From the NCBI RefSeq assembly GCF_007752135.1, contig NZ_CP036298.1, positions 186,001 to 250,000 on the forward strand: a stretch of DNA of 64,000 nucleotides, read 5' to 3'. The notes under the pieces were generated by a model. The model saw nothing but the letters and a program-made list of their open reading frames with translations, was not told where the DNA came from and ran no database searches. A program made the translations under genes and the position numbers. The DNA is from Aureliella helgolandensis (lineage in GTDB: Bacteria > Planctomycetota > Planctomycetia > Pirellulales > Pirellulaceae). Below, piece by piece: positions 25,454-35,536 of this stretch. The stretch's first letter is position 1. The number at the start of each line of letters is the position of its first letter.

Positions 25454-27361
25454 GTGACGAAGGATTTTCATTTGCACGAACATCTTTTTCCGTTTTTTCT
25501 GGTTCTAGTACCGCTGTTGGGTATTGTGGCGCAATGGCTAGCCTGGCGGTTGCAGGTTCCCAGCATTCTGCTGCTACTGGGGCTGGGGCTGTGCTTGGGG
25601 ATTTGGATTTCCCCCGACCAGATTTTGAGCGATTTGGCAGGCACCGAAGATAACTTCGGTCCCAAACTCCTATTCCCGATTGTTTCGTTGTCGGTAGCGG
25701 TCATTCTGTTCGAAGGGGGGCTAACACTCCGCTGGAATCAACTGGGAGATAGCGCCAACATCGTCTTCCGTCTCATCACCGTTTCTTCGGTCATCACCTG
25801 GGTTTGCACGGCCGTGATGAGCAAATATATGCTCGGCTTTAGTTGGCAACTCGCATGGTTGCTGGGTGCGATCCTCATGGTCACGGGGCCGACAGTCGTC
25901 GGTCCACTCTTGAGGCAGATTCGCCCGAACCGTCGGGTGAGTTCGATATTGCAGTGGGAGGGGATCTTGATCGACCCGGTTGGCGCCGTGGCTGCGGTGT
26001 TGGTGTTCGAAGTCGTCGGGCATGCCGGGCACGTTACCTTTTTTGATATCTCCAGCATCGTGGTCGAGACCTTGGCCATTGGAATTATCATCGGCTGCTT
26101 GGCCGCCGTCCTGCTGGTGTTGGCACTCCGGCACTATTGGGTTCCCGATTTTTTGCATGGCGTGTTCTTCCTCGTCGTTGCCTTGGCTTCGTTCTGGGTC
26201 AGCAACTGGATGCAGGAAGAGGCCGGTTTAGTCACGGTGACCATCTTGGGCATCTGCCTCGCCAATCAGAACTACGTGAGTGTGGAGCATGTCCTGGAGT
26301 TCAAAGAGCACTTGCGTGTGTTGTTAATTGGCTGCCTTTTTATTGTCCTTGGTTCAAGATTGCAGTTGAGTGCCCTGGCGGATATCGGTTGGGTGGGGGT
26401 GCCCTTTGTACTCCTGCTCGTATTAGTCGTACGTCCCCTGTCGGTCTACCTGGGAACGCTCGGAACCAAGTGGCCAGCCAAGGAGCGATTGTTCGTGGGG
26501 CTAATCGCTCCTCGTGGAATTGTGGCCGCGTCGGTAGCCAGTGTTTTTGGGCTCAAGTTGGCTGCCTTAGCGGGAGGTGAAAATGCTGTCTCCTTCGACA
26601 AGGCTGCGTTGCTTGCACCAGTAACCTTCATGGTCATTCTTGGGACGGTTACCATTTGTGGCCTTGGAGCCACTCCCCTAGCCCGCCGACTGGGACTCTC
26701 CGACGCCAACCCGCAGGGAATTCTGTTCGCAGGAGCCTCAGCCTGGGTTCGGGAAGTTGCCTTAGCACTTCAGAAAGCCGATATTCGTGTAATGTTGATC
26801 GATACCAACTATGCGAAAGTCACCGCCGCTCGCATGGCTGGTTTGAGTGCCAAATGTGGTAACATTCTCTCGGAACACATTCAAGATGAACAGGATTTGG
26901 CGGGCATCGGTCGGTTCTTTGCCGTCACCCCCAGTGATGAAGTCAATACGTTGGCCGCCATGGAGTACACCCACGTTTTTTCACGTGAGAGTGTTTATCA
27001 GCTACCCAGCCAAGGTAAGTCGCACGGGCGTTGGCAGAGCATTCCTGACAACCGACGCGGACGAATGCTTTTTCAAAGTGACCTGACACACCACGTGCTG
27101 GAACAAATGTTCGCCGATGGGGCTAAGGTAAAGATTACTCTCCTGACCGATACGTTTGATATGGAAGCATTCCGAGCGCAGCATGGACCAGGGGCAATCC
27201 TGCTGGGAGCCATCAACTCCGACGGACGATTGCGAATTCGCACTACCCAAGCCAACTTGGAACCGGTTCCGGGGGATAGCGTGGTTGCCATCCTGCCAGC
27301 GGTTGCCAAACCTGTCGAACCGAATGATTCCAACGAGGCCTCTACGGCAGGATTGATCTAA
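25454..27361 (+). CDS. NhaP-type sodium/proton antiporter with RCK-like domain
   Basis: A CPA1-family transporter of 629-635 residues. About 12 membrane helices (1-415) carry the family motif around MVTGPTVVGPLLRQIRPNRR (ion-binding half) and LVEGILIDPVGAVAAVL-like helices. The cytoplasmic end (about 425-620) resembles a TrkA-N/RCK regulatory domain (GILFAGASAWVREVALAL, VMLIDTNYAKVTAARM, then FFAVTPSDEVNTLAAMEY), as in NAD- or ligand-gated antiporters. The GTG at 25454 opens the frame, but TTG 25472 has AAGGA at 25460-25464 with seven bases spacing and may be the real start. A membrane protein gene begins three bases after the stop, so both are one operon. Likely role: sodium or potassium homeostasis in a marine cell. 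Confidence 0.88.
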   Translation: MTKDFHLHEHLFPFFLVLVPLLGIVAQWLAWRLQVPSILLLLGLGLCLGIWISPDQILSDLAGTEDNFGPKLLFPIVSLSVAVILFEGGLTLRWNQLGDSANIVFRLITVSSVITWVCTAVMSKYMLGFSWQLAWLLGAILMVTGPTVVGPLLRQIRPNRRVSSILQWEGILIDPVGAVAAVLVFEVVGHAGHVTFFDISSIVVETLAIGIIIGCLAAVLLVLALRHYWVPDFLHGVFFLVVALASFWVSNWMQEEAGLVTVTILGICLANQNYVSVEHVLEFKEHLRVLLIGCLFIVLGSRLQLSALADIGWVGVPFVLLLVLVVRPLSVYLGTLGTKWPAKERLFVGLIAPRGIVAASVASVFGLKLAALAGGENAVSFDKAALLAPVTFMVILGTVTICGLGATPLARRLGLSDANPQGILFAGASAWVREVALALQKADIRVMLIDTNYAKVTAARMAGLSAKCGNILSEHIQDEQDLAGIGRFFAVTPSDEVNTLAAMEYTHVFSRESVYQLPSQGKSHGRWQSIPDNRRGRMLFQSDLTHHVLEQMFADGAKVKITLLTDTFDMEAFRAQHGPGAILLGAINSDGRLRIRTTQANLEPVPGDSVVAILPAVAKPVEPNDSNEASTAGLI

Positions 27362-27363
27362 GT

Positions 27364-28014
27364 ATGTTTACGATTCACTTTGCAATTGCGTCGATTCCGA
27401 TCGCTGTGTATTTGATGATGATCGGGGGCCTGCGCATGCGTTCGCGCCCCATGGTCACCACCGGTTGGCGTGACACGCTGACTCTCGGAATTGCGGTATG
27501 CGGCTTGGTGATTATCGGGCCAATGCAATTGTTCTTCCCAGCACAAGCCGCGATGCGATGGCATGGTTGGGTCTGGTTCATGATGCTCGGGCTCTACATC
27601 CTGGGCCTAGTCATGTTTCTCCTCAGCTGCCGTCCCAGGTTGATTTCCTATGGCATGAACCATCAGCAGTTTCGAGACACTCTTGAATCTGCGGCCAAGC
27701 AGGTTGACTCCGACGCCACTTGGCTGGGAGAAGTTTTAACCCTTCCCAATTCGAATATTCAATTGGCCAGTGAACCGGCGGGCAGCGGGCGAGTGCACCA
27801 AGTTGTTCATGTGGGGTTGCTCGATAATCTGCAAGATTGGCTCAAGCTCGAGCGTGCCTTCGTGTCTGCGGGGACCGCTGTGGTTTGTCCCAGGTCTGCG
27901 GCGGGATTCCCCTTCGTGCTCGCCGGCATGCTGTTGCTGCTGTCAGCTGTCTTTCCTTTGCTCTCCGATCCCACCACAGCCCATGCGCAGCTTATCGAGT
28001 TTCTGAATCGCTAG
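27364..28014 (+). CDS. Membrane protein cotranscribed with the antiporter
   Basis: A 216-residue protein with about three N-terminal membrane helices (3-25, 40-60, 70-90), a cytoplasmic or periplasmic domain of about 90 residues (QFRDTLESAAKQVDSDATWLGEVLTLP onward) and a C-terminal helix (about 180-200). No family recognised. Its start follows the antiporter stop by two to three bases, so translational coupling and a role in the antiporter's function or assembly are likely. Its last 23 bases overlap the 3' end of the convergent cytochrome gene at 27992. Confidence 0.75.
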   Translation: MFTIHFAIASIPIAVYLMMIGGLRMRSRPMVTTGWRDTLTLGIAVCGLVIIGPMQLFFPAQAAMRWHGWVWFMMLGLYILGLVMFLLSCRPRLISYGMNHQQFRDTLESAAKQVDSDATWLGEVLTLPNSNIQLASEPAGSGRVHQVVHVGLLDNLQDWLKLERAFVSAGTAVVCPRSAAGFPFVLAGMLLLLSAVFPLLSDPTTAHAQLIEFLNR

Positions 28015-31000
28015 GATCGAGTTTGGTTTGAGGTGGCAGGACATTCAACCATAACGGACGGCTGGTCGCCTTGCCGGCTGAGTCGTTCTGAAGATGGAAT
28101 TGGCGTCGTCCCGGCTGTAGTTTGGGAGCTGCGGTGATGAAGAACTCCCGTTCGTTCTGCCCCTCCGGAATCAATAGTCCATTGAGGCCAATGTTGTCGA
28201 CGTAGGCCCCGTGGGGCAAATTGCGTCCCGAATCATCCCCCCCGAAACTAACGCGACTCTCGACCCCCTGCCGTTGTATCAAGATGCGCGCTGAGATGGT
28301 CTCTCCAGGCCGAATGGAAAGCTCTTCCACTTCGCGATTCGAGTCCGTGGCATCCACAATTTGGAATTGCAATTCACTACGTTCGACTAGAGTCACCTCC
28401 AGCGTTTCGTTCAGTTCATGTTCGATCCGCTGTCCGGCCACTTCGCTGGAAGCGATGAGTTTGATTACGAAAGGTTCGGGGGGCATTGTGGTGGCGACTT
28501 CCTGCGCGCCCTCGGCCGCGTTCGCCAAGGCATTACTGCCGTCCTCTGTGAGCTCCTGATTGGATGAGGTGTCCGGCAGGATTGCCGCAGCTGGGGTTGC
28601 ATAGAGGGTGCCGAAAGCGCGCTCCTGGCCTGCTTCGATAATCAGCGGATTGGTCGCCAGAAATCCATTCGGTACTCCCTCTAAGGCGATGCAAATAGGG
28701 CCCTCAAGACCGTCGCTGCGCGTGGCGGTTACACTCCATTCTCGTCCACTGTCAATCGGCATCGACAATTTGGAATTACCAACACTAAGGGAGAAATCTG
28801 GTTTGGGACGGCGGATTTCAAGTTCATATTTGAAATCGTCGCCCGAGAAACCGCGCGCATCGCGGACCCGTGCGATGTAGTCAGCAGTAGCGGGAGCAAC
28901 AAACTCAAGGCGTGAATCGGCCCCGTGCCGGCGGAATGGGTCGTCATCATTCTCAAAATAGATGGGGAAGACAGGCAAGCCGTTAGGGAGTGGTTGTTCA
29001 GCGAGAGCGAGTTCGCGAACAATATAGCCCGTGGCACCCAAGGCGTGCGAAACCGGCGTGGTGTCAAAATAGGTGCGACGACTGCCGACTCCTGGATAGA
29101 CTTTGAAACCGGAGTCGGGACCACGCGGATAGAGCCATAATCGTGATACCTCTCCCTCTGCATAAAAGTACTCGTCTAGCTCCATGTCCTCCCATTTATG
29201 CAGCCGAAAGTCATCACTGGTCGCGCTGTCCTTCCCGCGAAAAGTGAAGTAGGACTCGCGCACCGCCTGCAGCCGAGTGCGTAGGAGACTTTGAGAGTCC
29301 ATTCCCAAGACCTCTATGCGACTATCCAGTGGCGAACCATTTCGGCTAGCCATGACTTCGAAAATCCACTGCTCACCCGCCTGGGCGGAGAACTTGAAAT
29401 AGTCGGCATCAACCTCGTTGCCTACGGCATCTACACCCGCGATGGCTCCAGCCACCTTTGCAGGCAGGCTGATTCGCGTGGCCTCAGCCACCGAATTGTT
29501 CGGCTCAACTTCGGTAAAGTCATGCGGTGCGGGAGGCCTAGCCTGAGGGGCGGTTTTCGGCTGAGTTGCAGGTGCGGAAGCCTCAAGAAGAAGGCTGGTG
29601 GGAGTAGAAGCCTCCTCGGCAAGCGTTTGATGTTTGCCCAGCAAGGGGCTTGCTAACCAAGGACTCTGGCCGGTGATCTGTAGCACTTGGATTCGCAAAT
29701 CGCTGTTGTCGGCCGCTGCCTTGTGCGTTCTAGTCAATATGGCCACCGGCACATCAGCCAGCTCTGCCAGTTGGCCGAGCGACTTGAGCTCTTCGGCCTG
29801 CCATAGTTTGGCCGTCAGATCCGCTGATGTGGAAACGAGCTGTCCTGCATTGACGAATTCCAATTGCAGGACGGTTGATTCATGCGCGTATCTCGCGTGC
29901 AGCATCGGATTAATCGCTGGCTTGTCGCTCGACACAATTTGCCAACAGCGTATTTGGCGATCTGCGCCTGCAGCGAAGACGTGCTGGGCGTCGGGTGCGA
30001 ATCGTACGCAATACATCTCGCCTTCAGGTTGCCCAAAGGTATCCAGACGCAGGCCGGTCGCCACCTGCCATAGCTTGACGGTTTGATCTCCGCTGGCCGT
30101 TGCCAAGAGCTTGCTCTGTGCGTCAAAATCGAGATCGTAGATGGCTCCATTGTGTCCGGTCAGTTCGCGTACTGCCTTTCCCGTCGCTACGTCCCACAAT
30201 ATCACCTTGCGATCGTAGCTCCCGGATGCAATCCACTTTCCATCCGGACTCAGGGATGCGCAGTAAACTGCATCGGAGTGCCCCTGCAGACGCTGGACGA
30301 TTTTTCGACTGCTGATATCGATCACAGCGATTTCACCAGCAACTCCAGTTACTCCGCTGCCGACGACTAGTTGTTTTCCATCGGCGCTGGTGCGTAGCGA
30401 ATTCACTTTCCCGCTGAATCCCTCTAGGCTCCACTGTAGGGTTGTGTCTGGGGCGTCGTAGATGTCAACGCGACCAAACCGTCCGATGGCGATCGCACCA
30501 CCTGGAAGACTACACCCAGTGCTCGCGAACTGATTTTCCCGCGGCGCGGTTGGCAGTTGCGGTGCTGCGATCTCAAGTTGCATGGGGGATGCGGAGTCGT
30601 TGTCCGCCCCGTCAAGAATCCATTGCCGTAGTTGTTTGATCTCTTCCCCTGAAGGCTGTACTTCGTCCTCCGGCGGCATGCGAGGTTCCTCTGCTCCTGT
30701 CAGCAATTGCCATAGATGACTCTTCTCGGGTTGCCCAGGCACGATGGCGGGTAGCTCTCGAGAATCGGCCATGAGTGAGTCGTAGGAAGCGACCGAAAAA
30801 TCCCCTTCCGGATCGGTCGCTCCGTGGCAGCCCGCACAATATTGGTCGAGAATTGGTCGCACTTGAGAATAGGTAACCAACTCGGCGGCATAGCTCCAGC
30901 ACGTCGCCGTCAGTCCTAGGCAGAATACTGCCCCCCACAGCAAGGCGGTGCGCAAATATTCAGCAGCAGATCCAAAGGCGTTTTTCGTCCGCAGGGGGTG

Positions 31001-31015
31001 AATGAGGATGCGCAT
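27992..31015 (-). CDS. Cytochrome c (PSCyt1) / WD40 / pre-peptidase domain protein
   Basis: A 1007-residue exported protein. A signal-like helix (about 25-44) precedes a planctomycete cytochrome domain with heme motif CAGCH (60-64). A WD40 propeller follows (about 195-470; repeats such as VYCASLSPDGKWIASGSYDRK and LWDVATGKAVRELTGHNG). A PPC-type beta domain (about 510-605, EVEPNNSVAEATRI) comes next, then more beta-rich regions to the end. Probably a periplasmic redox or scaffold protein; electron partners unknown. It is transcribed in the same direction as, and 100 bases after, the DUF1501 gene, so the cluster probably has three members. The 3' end overlaps the convergent gene by 23 bases. 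Confidence 0.88.
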   Translation of the reverse strand: MRILIHPLRTKNAFGSAAEYLRTALLWGAVFCLGLTATCWSYAAELVTYSQVRPILDQYCAGCHGATDPEGDFSVASYDSLMADSRELPAIVPGQPEKSHLWQLLTGAEEPRMPPEDEVQPSGEEIKQLRQWILDGADNDSASPMQLEIAAPQLPTAPRENQFASTGCSLPGGAIAIGRFGRVDIYDAPDTTLQWSLEGFSGKVNSLRTSADGKQLVVGSGVTGVAGEIAVIDISSRKIVQRLQGHSDAVYCASLSPDGKWIASGSYDRKVILWDVATGKAVRELTGHNGAIYDLDFDAQSKLLATASGDQTVKLWQVATGLRLDTFGQPEGEMYCVRFAPDAQHVFAAGADRQIRCWQIVSSDKPAINPMLHARYAHESTVLQLEFVNAGQLVSTSADLTAKLWQAEELKSLGQLAELADVPVAILTRTHKAAADNSDLRIQVLQITGQSPWLASPLLGKHQTLAEEASTPTSLLLEASAPATQPKTAPQARPPAPHDFTEVEPNNSVAEATRISLPAKVAGAIAGVDAVGNEVDADYFKFSAQAGEQWIFEVMASRNGSPLDSRIEVLGMDSQSLLRTRLQAVRESYFTFRGKDSATSDDFRLHKWEDMELDEYFYAEGEVSRLWLYPRGPDSGFKVYPGVGSRRTYFDTTPVSHALGATGYIVRELALAEQPLPNGLPVFPIYFENDDDPFRRHGADSRLEFVAPATADYIARVRDARGFSGDDFKYELEIRRPKPDFSLSVGNSKLSMPIDSGREWSVTATRSDGLEGPICIALEGVPNGFLATNPLIIEAGQERAFGTLYATPAAAILPDTSSNQELTEDGSNALANAAEGAQEVATTMPPEPFVIKLIASSEVAGQRIEHELNETLEVTLVERSELQFQIVDATDSNREVEELSIRPGETISARILIQRQGVESRVSFGGDDSGRNLPHGAYVDNIGLNGLLIPEGQNEREFFITAAPKLQPGRRQFHLQNDSAGKATSRPLWLNVLPPQTKLDPSDSETR

Positions 31016-31115
31016 TGGCAGGGACCGGGCAAACTAGGGGGGCAGAAACGGAACGTAGAGACCCTATTGTACGCCAAGCCGCTGAGTGGTTCACTCAACT
31101 TCCTCGAAGATCTTC

Positions 31116-32525
31116 CTAGATGATCTTGTCGACAACCTGTCCGTGCACGTCGGTCAGTCGGAAGGGACGCCCGGCATGTTGGAAGATCAGTCGCTTGTGG
31201 TCTATCCCCAATTGGTGCAGGAGCGTGGCGTGTAAATCATGCATGTGTACTCGGCCATTGATGCCTTGAAACCCAAATTCGTCGGTCTCTCCGTGGCTGA
31301 AGCCTGGTTTGAATCCGCCACCAGCCAACCAGACGGTGAATCCTCGTGGATTGTGGTCACGTCCGGTTCCATTGGCTTGAGCGTAAGGGGTGCGCCCAAA
31401 CTCGCTTCCCCACCAGACGATCGTATCCTCCAGCAAGCCACGTTGCTTCAGATCCTGCAAAAGGCCAGATATGGGACGGTCGACTGCTAAGGCATGGTCC
31501 GCGTGTCGAGGGATGTTGGAATGTTGATCCCAAGCTGGGTTGGCCGAGTTGTCTCCATAGGTGACTTGTATGAACCGCACTCCCGCTTCGCACAGTCGTC
31601 GGGCCATCAGGCAACGCTCGCCGTAGGCCTTGGTGACCGGTTGGTCGATACCATACAAACGTCGTGTTTGGTCCGATTCTTGAGATAGATCGAGCACGTC
31701 AGGGGCCACTTTTTGCATGCGCCATGCCAACTCTTGCGATTGCAGAGAAGCTTCCAGTTCCGGAACATGCATGACTCTCTGTGCCAGTTGCTGCCGATTG
31801 AGCTTGTTTAGCAAATCAAACTGTTGCTGCTGGAGGTCGCTCGATAAATCGGCTCGCGTGAGGCTGTCGATCGAGAGCTGCGCATCGGTCAGGCTGCCCA
31901 CCTTGGTGCCTTGGAACTGCGGCGGAAGAAAGCTGCTGCCGTAGTTGCGTGGCCCGCCATTGCCGATCGATGGGGCGATTGACACGAAGCCAGGCAAATC
32001 GGCGTTTTGCGTGCCTAGACCGTAGAAGACCCATGAGCCAATTGACGGCCGAATGAAATTGGTGGCTCCACAATGCAGGAACAGCGTCGCCGGTCCATGG
32101 GCCACGCCCTCGGTGTGCATGCCGTGCAACATGCACATGTCGTCCACTCGCTTGGCCATCTCGGGAAACAACTCCGACACCCACCGCCCCGAATCGCCGT
32201 ACTGGCGGAATTTCCAAGGCGATTTCATTAAATGGTGTTCGCTGAGTTTGCCCGTATTGGCCGTCTGACGCGGATCGTCGAAGGTTAGCTTCTCACCATT
32301 CCGTTTCGCCAGCAGAGGCTTGTAGTCGAACGAGTCCACTTGGCTAACACCTCCCTGCATGAACAGGAAGATGATTCGCTTGGCCTTCGGTTGGTGATGC
32401 AACCCCGGTCGATCGGCTCCCATGGCGAGGTTGCCGGTGCCCAACGCCGCACCAGCAGCCAAGGCGCCAAAACCGCATGCGGATCCTTGTAGCCAATCTC
32501 GCCGGTGCATGGGGAAGTTCGTCAT
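31116..32525 (-). CDS. Tat-exported DUF1501 protein
   Basis: A protein of about 469 residues. The N-terminus HRRDWLQGSACGFGALAAGA is a twin-arginine export signal. The rest matches DUF1501 proteins: KRIIFLFMQGGVSQVDSFDYKP, SELFPEMAKRVDDMCMLHGM, WWGSEFGRTPYAQ, GRDHNPRGFTVWLAGGGFKPG and HDLHATLLHQLGIDH. DUF1501 has an alkaline-phosphatase/sulfatase-type fold, but activity is not known. ATG 32525 has AGGA five bases upstream. ATG 32540, which overlaps the upstream stop as ATGA, is an alternative. Its partner upstream is the PSCyt2-PSD1 protein; together they form the standard planctomycete pair. Confidence 0.92.
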   Translation of the reverse strand: MTNFPMHRRDWLQGSACGFGALAAGAALGTGNLAMGADRPGLHHQPKAKRIIFLFMQGGVSQVDSFDYKPLLAKRNGEKLTFDDPRQTANTGKLSEHHLMKSPWKFRQYGDSGRWVSELFPEMAKRVDDMCMLHGMHTEGVAHGPATLFLHCGATNFIRPSIGSWVFYGLGTQNADLPGFVSIAPSIGNGGPRNYGSSFLPPQFQGTKVGSLTDAQLSIDSLTRADLSSDLQQQQFDLLNKLNRQQLAQRVMHVPELEASLQSQELAWRMQKVAPDVLDLSQESDQTRRLYGIDQPVTKAYGERCLMARRLCEAGVRFIQVTYGDNSANPAWDQHSNIPRHADHALAVDRPISGLLQDLKQRGLLEDTIVWWGSEFGRTPYAQANGTGRDHNPRGFTVWLAGGGFKPGFSHGETDEFGFQGINGRVHMHDLHATLLHQLGIDHKRLIFQHAGRPFRLTDVHGQVVDKII

Positions 32526-32536
32526 GGTAGTCCTGC

Positions 32537-35536
32537 TCATTGGAGGTAACGAAAATCTAGGGATGCGAACAAGGAGTGAATTAGTAGCTGCAGATTCGCA
32601 CTTTCCAGCGGGAGTTCCTTCGCATTCAGGAATTCCGTGCAGGTGGCAAGTTCTTCGTCGGTTGGTGGACGGAAGAAGCATGCAAGGTGCAGGTTCTCAA
32701 CCAATTCCTCGACGCTTGCTGGACTGCTAAGTGTCTTAAAGTGTTGTGTGGCGGCCTGGGCGCGAGCTACCATCCAAGGGTGATTGAGCAGTGCTAAGGG
32801 CTGCGTGGCCACGGTGCTCCTGGCACGCTGCCCGATAGAGACACTTGGGTCGGCAAAGTCAAACACCTCGAACAGCTCGGGAAGCGAATTGCGGAAAACC
32901 GGATGGTACACACTCCTTCGGGTCGATGCGTGTTGGTAATCGTAGTCCGCCGTGGTGCCAGGTCGAATTAAGGAGCCGCCCCTTTCCGCATCTAGTTCGC
33001 CGCTAATTTGCAGCACGGCGTCACGCAAGGCTTCCGCCGGGATGCGCCGGAGAGATCCCCGCCAATAGTAGCGGTTGGTTGGATCCAGTTGCTCGGCCGT
33101 CTCCCCGCCAACGACTTGGCGACGATAGGCTTGGGACATCACAATCGTCCGCACAAGATGCTTGGTCGACCATCCACTTTGAATCAGTTCTATGGCGAGC
33201 CAATCAAGCAATTCGGGATGAGTGGGGGCTGTTCCAGTCGTTCCAAAATTATTAAGGGAGGCGGCTAGCCCCTGCCCCATGAGCCAGCTCCAGACTCGAT
33301 TCGCATAGACCCGTGCGGTGAGAGGATTTTGGTCGGAGCTGATCCAGTTCGCCATCTCCAATCGACCACTGGAATTCTCGGAAATCATGGTGGTGGACGA
33401 GGGCATCGCGAGCGCCGTTAGGAACCCACGAGGCACGACTTCTCCCAAATTGTGGACGTCTCCGCGAATGTGGATGGGAATATTTTTGGGGGGCGATTTT
33501 TCGTCCACGGTCAAGTAACGCGGGCGCGTCGCCAGTTGGGACTTTAGCTTTCGTTGACGCGACTCCAGCATGCGAAGCTCAGCCGCCAACGCCTCCTGTT
33601 CAGACTCGGTTTGCTCCGACAACTGCGCAGGCGACTCCGAATCGTTGGCTGGGGCTGCGGATGCCAAATCGACTCCTTGCGGCAGGAATTGGACGGCGTC
33701 GACAATTACATATCCGTTCGAGTCCTGATTGGTGATCAGGACAAAGGCTTGACCATCTTGCTCAACGCGGTAAGTGCCTAGCGAAATCCACACCCCATCG
33801 ATGTCTGGAGTTTGCCGCTGGTTGACCGCTATTTCCGTTTCACCCTCTGCACTGAAAACGTGGACCAGCGTGTTGCTGGATCGGTTTGCCGAAGCGGTAT
33901 ACGCCATGCGAATCTCGTAATGCCCAGGTGCGAGATCGTTGGGCTCGAACGTCGCTGTCGCCATTCCCTTGCGGCTGTTCTCGTCGTGAACGTAGCCCTC
34001 TCCTATGGACGGACGACTGTAGGTCGAAGCTTTCCAGCTTCCGACCAACCTAGCTTGAGAATCGTCGATGACGTCTCCTGGCAGATCGGCAATCGCAATG
34101 AATTGATTGGGTCGTGCTGCCGTAGCGGGGGCTTTCGCGCGAATCTCCGCTAGCCGCTTGTCAACTTGCTGTAGCTCGGCTGACCATTGATCGTAAGAGG
34201 TTTGCTGCTCGGCAGGCAGCGGTAAGGGAAGCTCGATCCATTTCGATAGATTTGCGTGTTCCAACGCTACGGCTGAGCGCAGAATACCCGCCATCGCGTA
34301 GTAGTCACGCGTGGGAATAGGGTCGAATTTGTGATCGTGGCAGCGGGCGCATCCAAGCGTTTGGCCCAAGAAGGCGCGACCGATCGTATCGAGCTGCTCG
34401 TCGATGTAGTCCATCTCAAGCTGCGTCTTATCCTGCTGTTCAAGATTGTTATTTCCCATGGCCAGCAGACTCGTCGCGGTCAGTTGCATTTGACGCTCGC
34501 GCATGTCCGAATGCTCCAGCAAATCGCCAGCAATTTGTTCGCGAATCATTTGGTCAAACGGTCGGTCCTCGGCATAGGCCTGGATCAAGTAGTCGCGATA
34601 CCGCCATGCCTCAGGCAGCACAAAACCTCGCAAAGTGATCGATTCCGCATAGCGGGCAACATCCATCCACTTGCGTGCGAAATGCTCTCCATAATTGGGG
34701 GAGGTCAGCAGCCCATCAACCAGCCGGCGGTAGCCAACCTCGGGACTGCGATCGTCGGGCCGAAACCACAATTCCATTGCGTTGGTGGGAGGCGGCAGGC
34801 CCGTCAAATCGAAGTACAGTCTGCGCACAACGACTTCACGCGAGGCGGTCGGTGAGGGCGTGAGTTGTACTTCGGCCAAACGCCGATTGATGAAGGAATC
34901 GACTGCCGTGGCGGACCGCTCTGTGCCAGATGCGGGGATTTCCGCTCTCACCAATGGACGATACGCCCAGTGTTTTTGCGCCTCTTCGACCGGCAGGCCG
35001 CTGGTTCGAACGGTAGGCTGTGAACCTGTTGCTTGTCGCGGATCGCGCGCACCTTGTGCAACCCATGCGGTGAATGCCTGAATGATGTCCTCCGGTAATT
35101 TACCCTCTGGCGGCATCTGCAGGTTGGAGTCTTCGTAATCGATTGCTCGAATGAAGCGGCTCTCCAGCGGCTGTCCAGGAAGGATAGCAGGCCCAGAGTC
35201 ACCGCCAGCCTTCCATCCAGCTGCCGAATCCAAAAGAAGTCCGCCACTGGCTTCCGTGTCGGCCGCATGGCACTCGTAGCAGTATTTCACCAACGCGGGA
35301 CGGATGTGTTGCTCAAAGAAGTCTTCCTGTTCTGCGTCACGAACTTCCGACAAGATCTGTTGGGCGAATGTCGGTCGAGTTGGTAGGAATGCAGCTAAGG
35401 CCATCCAAGTAGACACGTAGCCGAAGAGCACCACTAAGCGGCGAGCCGTACGGACTTTGCTGAGATTAAAGTCAGGCCACTCCAGGACCGCGAAGCTGAG
35501 GGGCCCGTGGGGAGCTGTCAAAATTCTGTCTGACAT
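32537..35536 (-). CDS. Planctomycete cytochrome PSCyt1/DUF1549/PSD1 protein with golvesin-like insert
   Basis: A protein of about 999 residues. A membrane/signal helix (about 33-53) is followed by a cytochrome domain with CYECH (86-90), a DUF1549 domain (RRLYFDLTGLPPP, KWMDVARYAES, and a second heme motif CARCH in LGCARCHDHKFDPIPTRDYY), an inserted beta domain of golvesin/xanthan-lyase type (about 500-640, ending GYVIVDAVQFLPQG), and a C-terminal DUF1553/PSD1 domain (GRLEMANWISSDQNPLTARVYANRVW, TVIMSQAYRR-like AYRRQVVGGE). Exported redox role inferred. Paired with DUF1501 by coordinates (stop at 32537). ATG 35536 chosen; the frame opens earlier with GTG at 35629, but no signal lies there. Confidence 0.9.
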   Translation of the reverse strand: MSDRILTAPHGPLSFAVLEWPDFNLSKVRTARRLVVLFGYVSTWMALAAFLPTRPTFAQQILSEVRDAEQEDFFEQHIRPALVKYCYECHAADTEASGGLLLDSAAGWKAGGDSGPAILPGQPLESRFIRAIDYEDSNLQMPPEGKLPEDIIQAFTAWVAQGARDPRQATGSQPTVRTSGLPVEEAQKHWAYRPLVRAEIPASGTERSATAVDSFINRRLAEVQLTPSPTASREVVVRRLYFDLTGLPPPTNAMELWFRPDDRSPEVGYRRLVDGLLTSPNYGEHFARKWMDVARYAESITLRGFVLPEAWRYRDYLIQAYAEDRPFDQMIREQIAGDLLEHSDMRERQMQLTATSLLAMGNNNLEQQDKTQLEMDYIDEQLDTIGRAFLGQTLGCARCHDHKFDPIPTRDYYAMAGILRSAVALEHANLSKWIELPLPLPAEQQTSYDQWSAELQQVDKRLAEIRAKAPATAARPNQFIAIADLPGDVIDDSQARLVGSWKASTYSRPSIGEGYVHDENSRKGMATATFEPNDLAPGHYEIRMAYTASANRSSNTLVHVFSAEGETEIAVNQRQTPDIDGVWISLGTYRVEQDGQAFVLITNQDSNGYVIVDAVQFLPQGVDLASAAPANDSESPAQLSEQTESEQEALAAELRMLESRQRKLKSQLATRPRYLTVDEKSPPKNIPIHIRGDVHNLGEVVPRGFLTALAMPSSTTMISENSSGRLEMANWISSDQNPLTARVYANRVWSWLMGQGLAASLNNFGTTGTAPTHPELLDWLAIELIQSGWSTKHLVRTIVMSQAYRRQVVGGETAEQLDPTNRYYWRGSLRRIPAEALRDAVLQISGELDAERGGSLIRPGTTADYDYQHASTRRSVYHPVFRNSLPELFEVFDFADPSVSIGQRARSTVATQPLALLNHPWMVARAQAATQHFKTLSSPASVEELVENLHLACFFRPPTDEELATCTEFLNAKELPLESANLQLLIHSLFASLDFRYLQ

